Position numbers and translations under genes: made by a program. Below the pieces are notes generated by a model. It saw only the letters and a list, made by a program, of their open reading frames with translations, was not told the DNA's origin and did not search any database. Of a DNA stretch of 60,840 nucleotides, positions 44,587 through 53,006 are shown in pieces; position 1 is the first letter of the stretch; each line of letters starts with the position of its first letter. The DNA lies in the NCBI RefSeq assembly GCF_005503535.1, contig NZ_SCNN01000032.1:1-60840 (forward strand). The letters are read 5' to 3'. Source of the DNA: Mesorhizobium comanense (GTDB taxonomy: Bacteria; Pseudomonadota; Alphaproteobacteria; Rhizobiales; Rhizobiaceae).

Positions 44587-44712
44587 TGCGGACGGACGAC
44601 ATCTCTGTTAACCTTTCGTTAAGATTAAATTTGTTGCCGGATCGAAAGAATCAGGGCTAGATGCGGTTAATAGGCCGTGTCGGCTTTCAAAACGCATGTG
44701 CGGAAAATTTCG

Positions 44713-45909
44713 ATGAATGTGATAATCCGGGAAGAGATTACAGAGGTCGATCTGCTAATCACCCAGCAGGCCAAAGACCTCTCCGCAATGCTTCACGAAC
44801 ATCGGCTCGAAATGTTCCCGCCGAATGCACAGAAAACCTTGCGACCGTTCCAGTTGTCGGAGGCTGCGCAATATCTCAACGTAACCAGCGGGTATCTGAA
44901 GAATTTGTCTCTCGAAGGCAAGGGGCCGCAGCCGATGGTAACACCATCCGGCCGCCGTTCATACACGGCCGTGCAGCTACTGGAGATGCGCCAGTATTTG
45001 GATAGAAACAGCCGGGCAGCGGCGAAGTATGTTCCGCACCGTCGAGGCACGGAACACTTGCAGATAATTGCGGTCGTCAATTTCAAGGGCGGCTCCGCAA
45101 AAACGACGACGGCAGCCCACTTGGCACAGCATTTGGCACTGACGGGGCACCGAGTTCTAGCTATCGACCTTGATCCGCAGGCCTCGCTTTCCGCCCTGCA
45201 CGGCTTCCAGCCGGAGATCGACCACAACGAATCCCTCTACGAAGCCCTACGCTATGACGACGAAAGAAAACCGCTGTCGGCGCTAGTGAAGAAGACTAAT
45301 TTCCCGAGCCTCGATATCGTGCCCGCGAATCTCGAGCTGCAGGAATTCGAATACGATACTCCCCTCGCCCTGGCTCAAAAGGACGGCTCCATGGGCCGCA
45401 TCTTTTTCGGACGTCTCGATGAGGCCTTGGGGGACGTTGCACACCACTACGACGTAGTCATCATCGATTGCCCACCTCAGCTTGGTTATTTGACACTGAC
45501 AGCGCTCTCTTCGTCTACCGGCATCCTGATCACCGTGCATCCACAGATGCTGGATGTTATGTCGATGTGCCAGTTCTTGCTGATGATGGGCGAGGTCATG
45601 GGCACTCTGAAGAGGGCAGGAGCCAACATGCGGCTCGACTGGCTTCGCTACCTTGTTACCCGCTACGAGCCTACTGACGGCCCCCAGAGCCAGATGGTCG
45701 CCTTTATGCGATCGCTGTTCAAGCAGCATGTGCTCGTCAACGAGATGCTGAAAAGTACCGCGATCTCGGACGCAGGGATAACGAAGCAGACGCTCTACGA
45801 GGTCGAACGCTCCCAGTTCACTCGGTCAACGTATGACCGCGCGATAGAATCGGTGCATCGCGTCAATTCGGAAATAGCAGAGTTGATCCACAAGGCTTGG
45901 GGGCGCTGA
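44713..45909 (+). CDS. repA: Plasmid partitioning protein RepA (ParA family ATPase)
   Basis: ATG 44713 gives 398 residues, the usual RepA length. The N-terminus carries the helix-turn-helix region (FPPNAQKTLRPFQLSEAAQY). The ATPase core has the deviant Walker A VNFKGGSAKTTTAAHLA, LAIDLDPQASLS, and Walker B VIIDCPPQLGYLT. RepA moves RepB-parS complexes and represses the repABC promoter. Its stop overlaps the repB start (TGATG). A parS site lies upstream. Confidence 0.95.
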   Translation: MNVIIREEITEVDLLITQQAKDLSAMLHEHRLEMFPPNAQKTLRPFQLSEAAQYLNVTSGYLKNLSLEGKGPQPMVTPSGRRSYTAVQLLEMRQYLDRNSRAAAKYVPHRRGTEHLQIIAVVNFKGGSAKTTTAAHLAQHLALTGHRVLAIDLDPQASLSALHGFQPEIDHNESLYEALRYDDERKPLSALVKKTNFPSLDIVPANLELQEFEYDTPLALAQKDGSMGRIFFGRLDEALGDVAHHYDVVIIDCPPQLGYLTLTALSSSTGILITVHPQMLDVMSMCQFLLMMGEVMGTLKRAGANMRLDWLRYLVTRYEPTDGPQSQMVAFMRSLFKQHVLVNEMLKSTAISDAGITKQTLYEVERSQFTRSTYDRAIESVHRVNSEIAELIHKAWGR

Positions 45910-46937
45910 TGTCCAGGAAGAACCTGCTGACCTCATTCACAGAACGAAAGTTGACTGCGGTCAACTCAGATCCGGCGAGTGATCTCTCCCCAGCAATGGA
46001 GCGAAACCGCAGCCGCGGTGCTTTCGGAGCCATAACGAGGTCGATCGACGAGCTAGCCGAGAAAGCCCATGCGGCAAAAGACATTGAATCCCGGCTCCTT
46101 GAAGGCGCTACAGTCATCGAACTCGATCCTGATAAGATCGACATCTCGTTCGTTTCAGATCGCATAGGTGATGATAAGGAGGCCTTCGAGGAGCTGGTGG
46201 AAGCCATCCGGCGCAGGGGGCAGGATAGTCCAATCCTAGTGCGTCCACATCCCGGCGTGATCGGCCGTTACATGACTGTATTCGGCCACCGACGGGCGCG
46301 GGCTGCTAAGGCGCTCGGGAGACCGGTGAAGGCGGTCGTCAAGGAACTGGACGATAGGGACCATGTGGTCGCCCAAGGGCAGGAAAACAGCGCGCGAGCC
46401 GATCTCTCGTTCATTGAGAAGGCCGTCTTTGCTGGCAACCTGGAGCGCAACGGCTACGATCGCGAAATCATCATGGCAGCGTTGTCTGTCGACAAAACCG
46501 TTGTCTCGAAAATGATTTCTGTCACCAAGGACATCCCGCCTGAAATCATCAACGCTATCGGAGCCGCCAAAAACAGCGGCCGAGACCGTTGGTACGATCT
46601 TGCTAAGAAAGTCAGGGAGGGGGGCGTTGCCGTTAAGGAACTGATGGCATCCCCCGAATTCAAAGCAGCTACAAGCGATGACCGATTGGAAATGCTGGCC
46701 CGACATCTGGCGGGACAACCCTCAGGCAAGATTCCGGCACCCGCTCGCAAAGAGCCGATCAAATCCTGGGCGCCGACGGATAGATTAGTTAGCGTTACCC
46801 TGAAGAAGTCCGCGAAAAAGGCCATCGTCACCCTTGAGGCCGCGGACGGGTCGCGTTTCGCTGAGTTCATCACCGGACAACTGGACGACCTCTATGTGGC
46901 CTTCCGGATGTCCACCAAGGAAGCAACGGGAGACTGA
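45909..46937 (+). CDS. repB: Plasmid partitioning protein RepB (ParB family)
   Basis: 342 residues from ATG 45909. SPILVRPHPGVIGRYMTVFG followed by HRRARAAKALGRPVKAVVKE is the ParB CTPase/GHR(R)A box, and ALSVDKTVVSKMISVTKDIP the helix-turn-helix that contacts parS. The C-terminus is the RepB-type dimer domain. Unusually, a second parS site lies inside its own first codons (45950-45965). Confidence 0.95.
   Translation: MSRKNLLTSFTERKLTAVNSDPASDLSPAMERNRSRGAFGAITRSIDELAEKAHAAKDIESRLLEGATVIELDPDKIDISFVSDRIGDDKEAFEELVEAIRRRGQDSPILVRPHPGVIGRYMTVFGHRRARAAKALGRPVKAVVKELDDRDHVVAQGQENSARADLSFIEKAVFAGNLERNGYDREIIMAALSVDKTVVSKMISVTKDIPPEIINAIGAAKNSGRDRWYDLAKKVREGGVAVKELMASPEFKAATSDDRLEMLARHLAGQPSGKIPAPARKEPIKSWAPTDRLVSVTLKKSAKKAIVTLEAADGSRFAEFITGQLDDLYVAFRMSTKEATGD
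45950..45965. promoter_or_regulatory. Second parS site inside the repB 5' end
   Basis: GTTGACTGCGGTCAAC matches GTTNNCNGCNGNNAAC. It differs from the upstream site by one base and encodes residues around LTAVN of RepB. Confidence 0.82.
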
Positions 46938-46948
46938 AACCGCAAAAG

Positions 46949-46998
46949 AAAAAGGCCCCCGAACGTCACCGTCGCGGAAGCCCTTCTCATCCTTAGCA
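46949..46998 (-). ncRNA. Antisense ctRNA (incompatibility RNA) between repB and repC
   Basis: On the minus strand a promoter TTGACA (47032-47027), 17-bp spacer, GATTCT (47009-47004) is followed by about 50 transcribed bases. They end in a GC-rich hairpin (arms GGCTTCCGCGACGG and the complementary GTTCGGGGGCC part) plus TTTTTC at 46953-46948. This is the size, place and architecture of the small antisense RNA that limits repC expression in repABC replicons. Confidence 0.85.
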
Positions 46999-47003
46999 AG
47001 CTG

Positions 47004-47032
47004 AGAATCACATTTTCGCGAATCACTGTCAA
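47004..47032 (-). promoter_or_regulatory. Promoter of the ctRNA
   Basis: -35 TTGACA is a perfect consensus; spacer 17 bp; -10 GATTCT. It reads away from repC and into the repB-repC gap. Confidence 0.8.
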
Positions 47033-47091
47033 GAGTCATTGGCGTCGTTTTGGCGAGCAGATTTCTTTTGCCTGATAGAGGGTGAAAGAAA

Positions 47092-48297
47092 ATGGAGACG
47101 GGTATTGCAACGACGCCATTTGGGCGGCGGCCGATGTCGCTTGCCATGTTGGCAGCGCAAAACGAGTCACGTGAGATCCCCAAGGGCAGGGTCGTCGACA
47201 AATGGCAGATCTACCGCAACCTCTGCGAGGGCAAGAGCATCGTCGGCATCGGCGATCGTGCGCTGGCCGTCCTGAATGCGCTGCTATCTTTCTATCCTGA
47301 CAGTGAGTTGAGTGAGGAGAACGACCTCATCGTCTTTCCCTCGAACGCACAGCTGTCGCTCAGGGCGCACGGAATGCCCGATGCCACAGTCAGGCGGCAC
47401 CTGGGGGCTCTTGTTGACTGCGGGCTGATCATCCGTCGGGATAGCCCGAACGGCAAGCGTTACGCCCGCAAGGGCAGAGGAGGGGAGATCGAGGAAGCAT
47501 TTGGCTTCTCCCTGGCGCCGCTGCTGGCCCGGGCTTACGAGTTCGAGGCAGCCGCCGAGCGTGTCCGCGCCGATAACAGGGCGCTCAGGCTTATGCGCGA
47601 GCGGATCACCTTGCACCGCCGTGACATCCACAAGCTGATCGAGGCGGCCGTCGACGAAGATGTTCCGGGCGACTGGGGTGACCTGTGGAAGCGTTTCCGC
47701 GGCATTGTGGAGGCAATTCCGCGCCGAGCCTGCATTGCCGAGCTCGAACCGATCGTGGCGGATATGGCCGCATTACATGACGAAGTTGATAAGCTGCTGG
47801 AAACTCATATGAAATCCACGAATCCGAGCGGCAATGACTCACAAAACGAGCGGCAGCAATCTGATTCAAATACCGAATCTATTTTTGAATTTGAACCTGC
47901 TTTAGAGAAAAGCGGGTCGACGGCCGAGCCCAGGACGAGGACCGCAGAGGCGCCGAAAACATACCCGCTGGGGATGGTGCTGAAGGCCTGCCCCGAAATT
48001 GCGGATTATGCCGTCGACGGGATCGGCAATTGGCGCGATCTCATGATTACCGCCGCCCAAGTGCGGGGATATCTGGGCGTTTCGCCGTCAGCGTATGAGG
48101 AGGCTTGCCATGTGATGGGCCAGGAGATCGCGGCGATCGTGATTGCCTGCATCCTGCAAAGGGCGCAGCACATCAACTCGGCCGGCGGCTATCTGCGGGT
48201 ACTGACCGAAAAGGCAACGGCAGGGCAGTTCTCAGTCGGGCCGATGCTGATGGCGGCGCTCAAGGCGAACGGGGCGACGGCGAGGATGACGGGATGA
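47092..48297 (+). CDS. repC: Replication initiator RepC
   Basis: 401 residues with the RepC start (TTPFGRRPMSLAMLAAQNES), the winged-helix DNA-binding part (FPSNAQLSLRAHGMPDATVR) and the C-terminal half (ACPEIADYAVDGIGNWRDLM, YLRVLTEKATAGQFSVGPML). RepC is the initiator and in this family the origin lies within repC itself. A long leader of 154 bases with the antisense RNA separates it from repB. GGTGAAAG is the ribosome site. Confidence 0.95.
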   Translation: METGIATTPFGRRPMSLAMLAAQNESREIPKGRVVDKWQIYRNLCEGKSIVGIGDRALAVLNALLSFYPDSELSEENDLIVFPSNAQLSLRAHGMPDATVRRHLGALVDCGLIIRRDSPNGKRYARKGRGGEIEEAFGFSLAPLLARAYEFEAAAERVRADNRALRLMRERITLHRRDIHKLIEAAVDEDVPGDWGDLWKRFRGIVEAIPRRACIAELEPIVADMAALHDEVDKLLETHMKSTNPSGNDSQNERQQSDSNTESIFEFEPALEKSGSTAEPRTRTAEAPKTYPLGMVLKACPEIADYAVDGIGNWRDLMITAAQVRGYLGVSPSAYEEACHVMGQEIAAIVIACILQRAQHINSAGGYLRVLTEKATAGQFSVGPMLMAALKANGATARMTG

Positions 48298-48833
48298 CGA
48301 TCGCCAATCCCGCAGCTTGTCGCTTTGCGCCAGCTCAAAGCGAATGCGAGTCGGTTCGCTGGCTGGCAAGCGTCTGGCTGGCTTTCTGCCGCGGTCTGAC
48401 GGACAAGGCACAAGGGGAGGGCGGTTTCCGTGGGGCCTGTTCCCAATCATACGATGATCCGCGCTACTCGTTCCAGCTGCCGCCCGGCATGGATGCGAGT
48501 GCTTCGGCCTGTTATACGAACTCAGCCTTCCGAGTGCTGGCAATTCGATGTCGCATCAGCTGAGCTTGAGCCAGCCGTATGCTTTTGATCCACCCTAGTC
48601 CACGCATATTCAGTCGTCACCGTCCATGCGGCGCGGGTAGCATCTGAAAACCAACGCCGGCCAATTCGAAAAGCTCGAATTTTAACCGCCGCTAAAATTC
48701 GCCGCTCAATTGGCAAGGGTTTGCTGGGTAGCCCAACCTGCGACGAGGGGATCAGTTCCGCTTCCTTGCACTTAGAGATAATTTTAATCAACGTGGTGAC
48801 GGCCTATTCAGCGCCCGTGTCTAAAGAAACGAT
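48298..48833. other. Stretch downstream of repC
   Basis: About 535 bases. An open frame from ATG 48294 overlaps the repC stop and runs 90 codons to 48563 (MTIANPAACRFAPAQSECES), without clear family; it could be a real small protein. The remainder, to the diguanylate cyclase start, is AT-richer and shows no gene. Confidence 0.4.
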
Positions 48834-49653
48834 ATGACGCCGCGCACCAAGCGCATTGTGGGTAAATCACTGGTCGTGACGACAATTGCGGTCGTCGCGA
48901 CCTTCGGTTTGTCGTTTACGGCAAGACTTGCGCTGCAGATGCCGATCGACTGGCTGAGTTGGGTGGAATGTACCTTCATTCCCATTCTGATCGGAATGCC
49001 GGTCAGTGCCTACATCTTCACCCAGTCGGAAACGATCCAGGATACTTGTAACAAGTTGGAGAAGTCACATGCAGCCCTGACGGAGGCGCATGACAGGCTC
49101 AGCTTCGTAACCAGCCATGATCCGATGACAGGACTCCTTAGCCGCGCCACAGATCTTTGCCAGCTCCACCATGCGGGTGAGTGGATTCATGGCACGGATG
49201 GACAGAAGCCGCGACGAAGGGGAATGCGACACACTTCTTCTGGTCGATCCGGATCACTTCTCTTCCATCAACGATAGGCACGGACACTCCAAGGGGGACG
49301 AGGTTCTGGTCCGGATTGCAAAAGCGCTCGTCTATACAACGCGCCCAGGCGACTCGGTTGGACGGCTTGGCGGGGAAGAGTTCGGCGTCTTGTTACGCGG
49401 CGTGCGCAAAGAGCAGGCAGGTACGATTGCGGAGAACATCCGTCGGCTTATTGAAGGCCTTCCGCGGGTCAAAGGGCAACAAGACGGCGTGAAAGTGACT
49501 GTCAGCATCGGAGGCGCAGAGATGGCTCGCGATGCAGACACTCAGGATGTCCTGCGCACTGCCGGACGCTGCCTTTTTGAAGCGAAACAACGTGGGCGGA
49601 ACCGCGTTTCGTTCGACTATGAAGCCGCCAAGTTGCGGATCGTGACACCGTAG
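48834..49653 (+). pseudogene. Membrane diguanylate cyclase (GGDEF), one frameshift
   Basis: ATG 48834 begins a frame with two membrane helices (LVVTTIAVVATFGLSFTARL; FIPILIGMPVSAYIFTQ), a short coiled coil and the domain start HDPMTGLLSRA. Near 49160 the frame must change to continue MDRSRDEGECDTLLLVDPDH, then RIAKALVYTTRPGDSVGRLGGEEFGVLL. GGEEF is the active site and RPGD the inhibitory I-site at the standard spacing. With one base restored it would be a complete cyclic-di-GMP synthase. It is not clustered with other signalling genes. Confidence 0.82.
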
Positions 49654-49862
49654 CCGACCGCGTGGGCAGGTGGAAAATGCACCCGGCAGGCGTTTGCGCC
49701 GCCGTAGAGAGCACACTCGTCATGCGCGACCCACACCACCGGCCGATCGAATGGGGTCTTGCAATTTTCGCTTCTGCTGCGTTTAACTCCCAGTCTCGAA
49801 ATGAACCGGACTGGCTTGACGGCCAAGTCCACGTCGCAGTTGTCACGGAGGAATGCACAGAT

Positions 49863-50055
49863 ATGGCGACCGGAACCGTGAAGTGGTTCAACAGCACCAA
49901 GGGATTTGGATTTATCCAGCCCGACAATGGCGGTCAGGATGTTTTCGTCCACATGCCTCTCGACGCTGAATGACGGCCAGAAGATCAACTATGAGATCGA
50001 ACAGGACCGCCGTACAGGCAAGTCCTCTGCCGGCAACCTCAGCAAAGCTGGCTGA
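49863..50055 (+). pseudogene. Cold-shock protein (CspA family) with an internal deletion
   Basis: ATGGCGACC at 49863 starts MATGTVKWFNSTKGFGFIQP, then DNGGQDVFVH, the RNP1 and RNP2 motifs. After CACAT the reading frame leaves the family (MPLDAE and stop). One frame over, LSTLNDGQKINYEIEQDRRT then GKSSAGNLSKAG restores the C-terminus to 50055. The missing ISAVERAG-type segment points to a deletion of about 20-25 bases that also broke the frame. The protein is not made as a full cold-shock domain. Confidence 0.85.
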
Positions 50056-50187
50056 ATTTTCACCTGCGTCCCGGCAGCAGTGAATGAACGCGAGGTAAGG
50101 CGGGGATTGGTCTCCGCCTTTTCCTATTCTGCGCAGATCATGCCGATAAGGAGCTGCGCGCTCCAGAAAGACCCTCCAGAGATAGAG

Positions 50188-50652
50188 CTAGGCTGCGACC
50201 TTCTTGCGGGTCCGCTTCGCCGGCGCCGGCGTTGCCGACTCTTTCGGTTTGCGGCCGAGACCCATGCTCTTGGCCAACGCCGAGCGCGCAGCGGCGTAAT
50301 TTGGCGCGACCATCGGATAATCCGCCGGCAAGCCCCATTTGGCGCGATATTCGTCCGGGGTCAGGCCATAGTGGGTTGAAAGATGGCGCTTTAGCGATTT
50401 GAATTTCTTCCCGTCTTCAAGGCAGATGATGTAGTCCGCCATCACCGACTTCCTGATCGGGACCGCAGGCTTAAGAGCCTCCGGCTCTGCTACGGAGACG
50501 CCTCCGGCGGTGCTTTTCAAAGCCGAGTGTACTTGGCCGATCAGGGCGGGGAGATCGCCCACCGGGATTGGATTATTCGAGACATAGGCTGAGACGACAT
50601 CGGCGGTAAGCTCGATGAGGCTGTCGAGATTGTGATCGGCTTCTTCTGTCAT
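50188..50652 (-). CDS. mucR: MucR/Ros-family zinc-finger transcriptional regulator
   Basis: 154 residues. The DNA-binding core YIICLEDGKKFKSLKRHLST then HYGLTPDEYRAKWGLPADYP is nearly invariant in MucR. The N-terminus (LTADVVSAYVSNNPIPVGDL) forms the oligomerisation part, and the C-terminal tail is basic. MucR proteins act as H-NS-like regulators of exopolysaccharide, motility and cell-cycle genes in rhizobia. As a plasmid copy it could modulate both replicon and host genes. The start ATG 50652 follows GGAGAG. Confidence 0.95.
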   Translation of the reverse strand: MTEEADHNLDSLIELTADVVSAYVSNNPIPVGDLPALIGQVHSALKSTAGGVSVAEPEALKPAVPIRKSVMADYIICLEDGKKFKSLKRHLSTHYGLTPDEYRAKWGLPADYPMVAPNYAAARSALAKSMGLGRKPKESATPAPAKRTRKKVAA

Positions 50653-51112
50653 GAAACTCTCCGGGTGGTTTGAAAGACAGCGGGCGAAGTCCTGCTACAT
50701 ATTGATGGCGGTCGCTGAAAGCAATAAATGTCTCGGCAGCATAAGTATCGGCATAAGCTAATGCTGATACGCGTCGGCCCCGGTGCTCGTTCGGCTGCTA
50801 TGCGCCGGAACCGATGTGCAGCCGTGCCGTCTTGAGCCTTTGTAATTCCGAAAACAACGTGAGGAAATTACGCGCACCATAAAAACACGGCCAGGTGATT
50901 GGAGCCTGGGCATCCGTCGTTCGCCAGTGATGTGGGGCCAACGAAGCCGGTCTATTCCTGGCGTCTTCTCCGGATGACTGTTTGTCTTTGTTGCGAGTTG
51001 ATCGGGCTTCCGCCGGAGCTTGGTCCGAGAATGAACTCAAACACGGGTTGCGGCTGACCGAGCGCTGTCGCCTGCAGGGCTGCCGGGGGCCTCGTGGTCT
51101 ACTGGCATCTCA
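50653..51112. other. Intergenic stretch upstream of mucR
   Basis: About 460 bases with no supported gene. The part next to mucR is AT-rich and likely holds its promoter and MucR autoregulatory sites. It ends at the promoter of the candidate small RNA. Confidence 0.45.
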
Positions 51113-51140
51113 TTGAGATGTCATCCTTGCTGACCTATAT
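51113..51140 (+). promoter_or_regulatory. Promoter of the candidate sRNA
   Basis: TTGAGA (51113-51118), 16-bp spacer, CTATAT (51135-51140), close to the sigma-70 pattern CTTGAC-N17-CTATAT of alphaproteobacterial sRNA genes. Confidence 0.6.
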
Positions 51141-51146
51141 GCCAGC

Positions 51147-51242
51147 GTGCGTCGAGCGTTCTCCTCCCATTGCGTCCGACGCGTTCCCCTCTGGAGGTTT
51201 TTGACCTCTTGCTTGGCCGGGTGCTGCAAGCCCGGCCTTTTT
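51147..51242 (+). ncRNA. Candidate trans-acting sRNA with a CTCCTCCC loop (alpha-r14/NfeR1-like)
   Basis: About 96 bases. A first hairpin has arms GCGTCG (51149-51154) and CGACGC (51177-51182) and displays CTCCTCCC (51161-51168) in its loop, complementary to Shine-Dalgarno sequences. A small GAGGT/ACCTC hairpin follows. The end is a strong terminator, GGCCGGG/CCCGGCC (51215-51237) plus TTTTT. This layout matches the alpha-r14 family of rhizobial sRNAs that expose anti-Shine-Dalgarno motifs. No ORF overlaps it convincingly. Confidence 0.62.
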
Positions 51243-51485
51243 CTTGCGCGCCAGAAGCGATGAAGCGGCTGCATCAGCGGCTATCAACATGGCGTGACCG
51301 GGCCCAACTTGCGAACTGGAAGGGGTCGCCCGCACGTGCTGCACTGCGAGCCGCTCTGTGATCCAGGGCGGACGCATCATTTGCTGGGAAGATCCGCTCA
51401 GGCGAGCGAATTGGATGATTAAGACAGGGTAGCTGAAAATTCTCGCCGGCGTGCGAGTAAATAGCGTCAGCGAACGGCGCCTACT

Positions 51486-52703
51486 TCATGTGAGGGGCCT
51501 ACCGTCTTGCCGACCAGGCAAAGTCGGCATCTCACTATCGGCCGTCCGCCAGATCCAGGAATCGAACTCTGGTCGCGATGCGATCAGTTCGCTCAGCGTT
51601 TCCTGGTACGCACCGTCGGAGGAGGGGGGCACGATATAAAGGCCCACCGGCCGCGGCTGTGTCTGCAATATGGCCGTCGCGGTTGGCTTGTCCACCGGTA
51701 GATTGTAGCGCAGTCCTTTCATGCTTCGCTCCCTTGTCCTGGCAAGGGCGTCGACCAGCTTCTTTTCATAGGCGGACTCGTAAGGCACCCAATTCTCCGC
51801 CACGACCATGACGGCCATTTCCTCGATCACCGCCAGCCCCGCCGGGGTCAACCCGAAGGTGGCAATTGCGATCAAATGCGATGCCTCATCCGCGCCCCAG
51901 AGTGCCATCTCGGTTTCAAAACGGGTTTGAAACCGACGATGAAGGCTTTCGTCCAACAAGAACACGAAGCCCGGCATATGCTTGACGATCAGCTTGTGGC
52001 CGCTCCGAGCCGGGCTGAATTCCTTGACCTCGCCGACCAGGATCATCAGCTTTCTGGGGCCGCTCTTCGGGGGCAGCGCAGGTGCAAGCGCCTGACCGCG
52101 CCTTTGCTCGATCGCGATTTTATCGGCTGACCGGAACGGCTCGGGCACGAACAGAGTTTCGCTCAGCACTCCGCCCTTGACCGTCATCTGGCCAGCGGCC
52201 TCGACGAGGTGCCAACGGATATTCCACCAATGCTGTTTGCCAGCCCATCGCGACGTCCAGACCGTCAGCTCCGCTTCGTGCCAGAGATAATGGAGCAGGC
52301 CTCGCAGGGAGAGTTTCTTGGTGTCCCCGACTACGCTGTCCGAACCTGCGGCGCCAACTGCCGGCACAGATCGCGTGCCGACCTTCGACAAGCGAAAGTC
52401 CAGCTTCAGCGTGGCCATGCCGCTCTCGGAATCGACCTGGATAGCGCTGCCCATCAGCACGCCAAGGCCGGACAGTTCGTCGGGCGGCTCGTAAGAGGAA
52501 CAGGAAGGATCATGGCTGCCACCCGACAGCGGCATCCGCTTGACCATGTATTGGTCGCCAACCTGCGCAATATACATCGCCGGGCCGGGCTCTTTGCACA
52601 AGCAAAGCGGTCGCAGCTTTCTACGATATGCATCCGCAAGCGCAGCCTGTAGATCAAGCGCCGCCTCCTCGATCACCTGGTCAGCAAGTCTGAAACGTCG
52701 CAT
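51486..52703 (-). CDS. DUF1173-family protein
   Basis: 405 residues. MRRFRLADQVIEEAALDLQA, then RPLCLCKEPGPAMYIAQVGD and KRMPLSGGSHDPSCSSYEPP are the DUF1173 signature, with cysteines (CLC, CSS) and a histidine that could bind metal. The family occurs on rhizobial plasmids and integrative elements; function is unknown. It lacks membrane helices. It is divergent from the DUF932 gene, with about 300 bases between. Confidence 0.85.
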   Translation of the reverse strand: MRRFRLADQVIEEAALDLQAALADAYRRKLRPLCLCKEPGPAMYIAQVGDQYMVKRMPLSGGSHDPSCSSYEPPDELSGLGVLMGSAIQVDSESGMATLKLDFRLSKVGTRSVPAVGAAGSDSVVGDTKKLSLRGLLHYLWHEAELTVWTSRWAGKQHWWNIRWHLVEAAGQMTVKGGVLSETLFVPEPFRSADKIAIEQRRGQALAPALPPKSGPRKLMILVGEVKEFSPARSGHKLIVKHMPGFVFLLDESLHRRFQTRFETEMALWGADEASHLIAIATFGLTPAGLAVIEEMAVMVVAENWVPYESAYEKKLVDALARTRERSMKGLRYNLPVDKPTATAILQTQPRPVGLYIVPPSSDGAYQETLSELIASRPEFDSWIWRTADSEMPTLPGRQDGRPLT

Positions 52704-53006
52704 TGCCTCCGTTGCTCCGGACGCCGCCGCATCCCCACGCCCATTGAGTCATGGTTTTGCCATCGAAGCAACGGGCATGTTCGTCACGGCATGATCGCCG
52801 GATCTCTCTCCGAGAGGGGCTGCGCTTGGCTGAACATCCGGCGTGCGGCTGGTCTTCACCTTGGGCGTGCGTTTTGGCGCTGCCACGCCGGCGGGCACTT
52901 CGATAGGCGACGGTGCGGCCAGCAGAGGAAGAGGGCAGGCGGGGCTTTCGGTGGGCGGACGAAGGTCCGGGAGAGAGACTCCTGGCGTCCGCCGCGGAGC
53001 AAACCC
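52704..53006. other. Divergent promoter region with a long leader
   Basis: About 300 bases between the DUF1173 and DUF932 genes. The last 60 bases before ATG 53007 are purine-rich (GGGAGAGAGA) and look like an untranslated leader. An in-frame extension of the DUF932 gene to 52791 is open but lacks family similarity. Confidence 0.45.
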
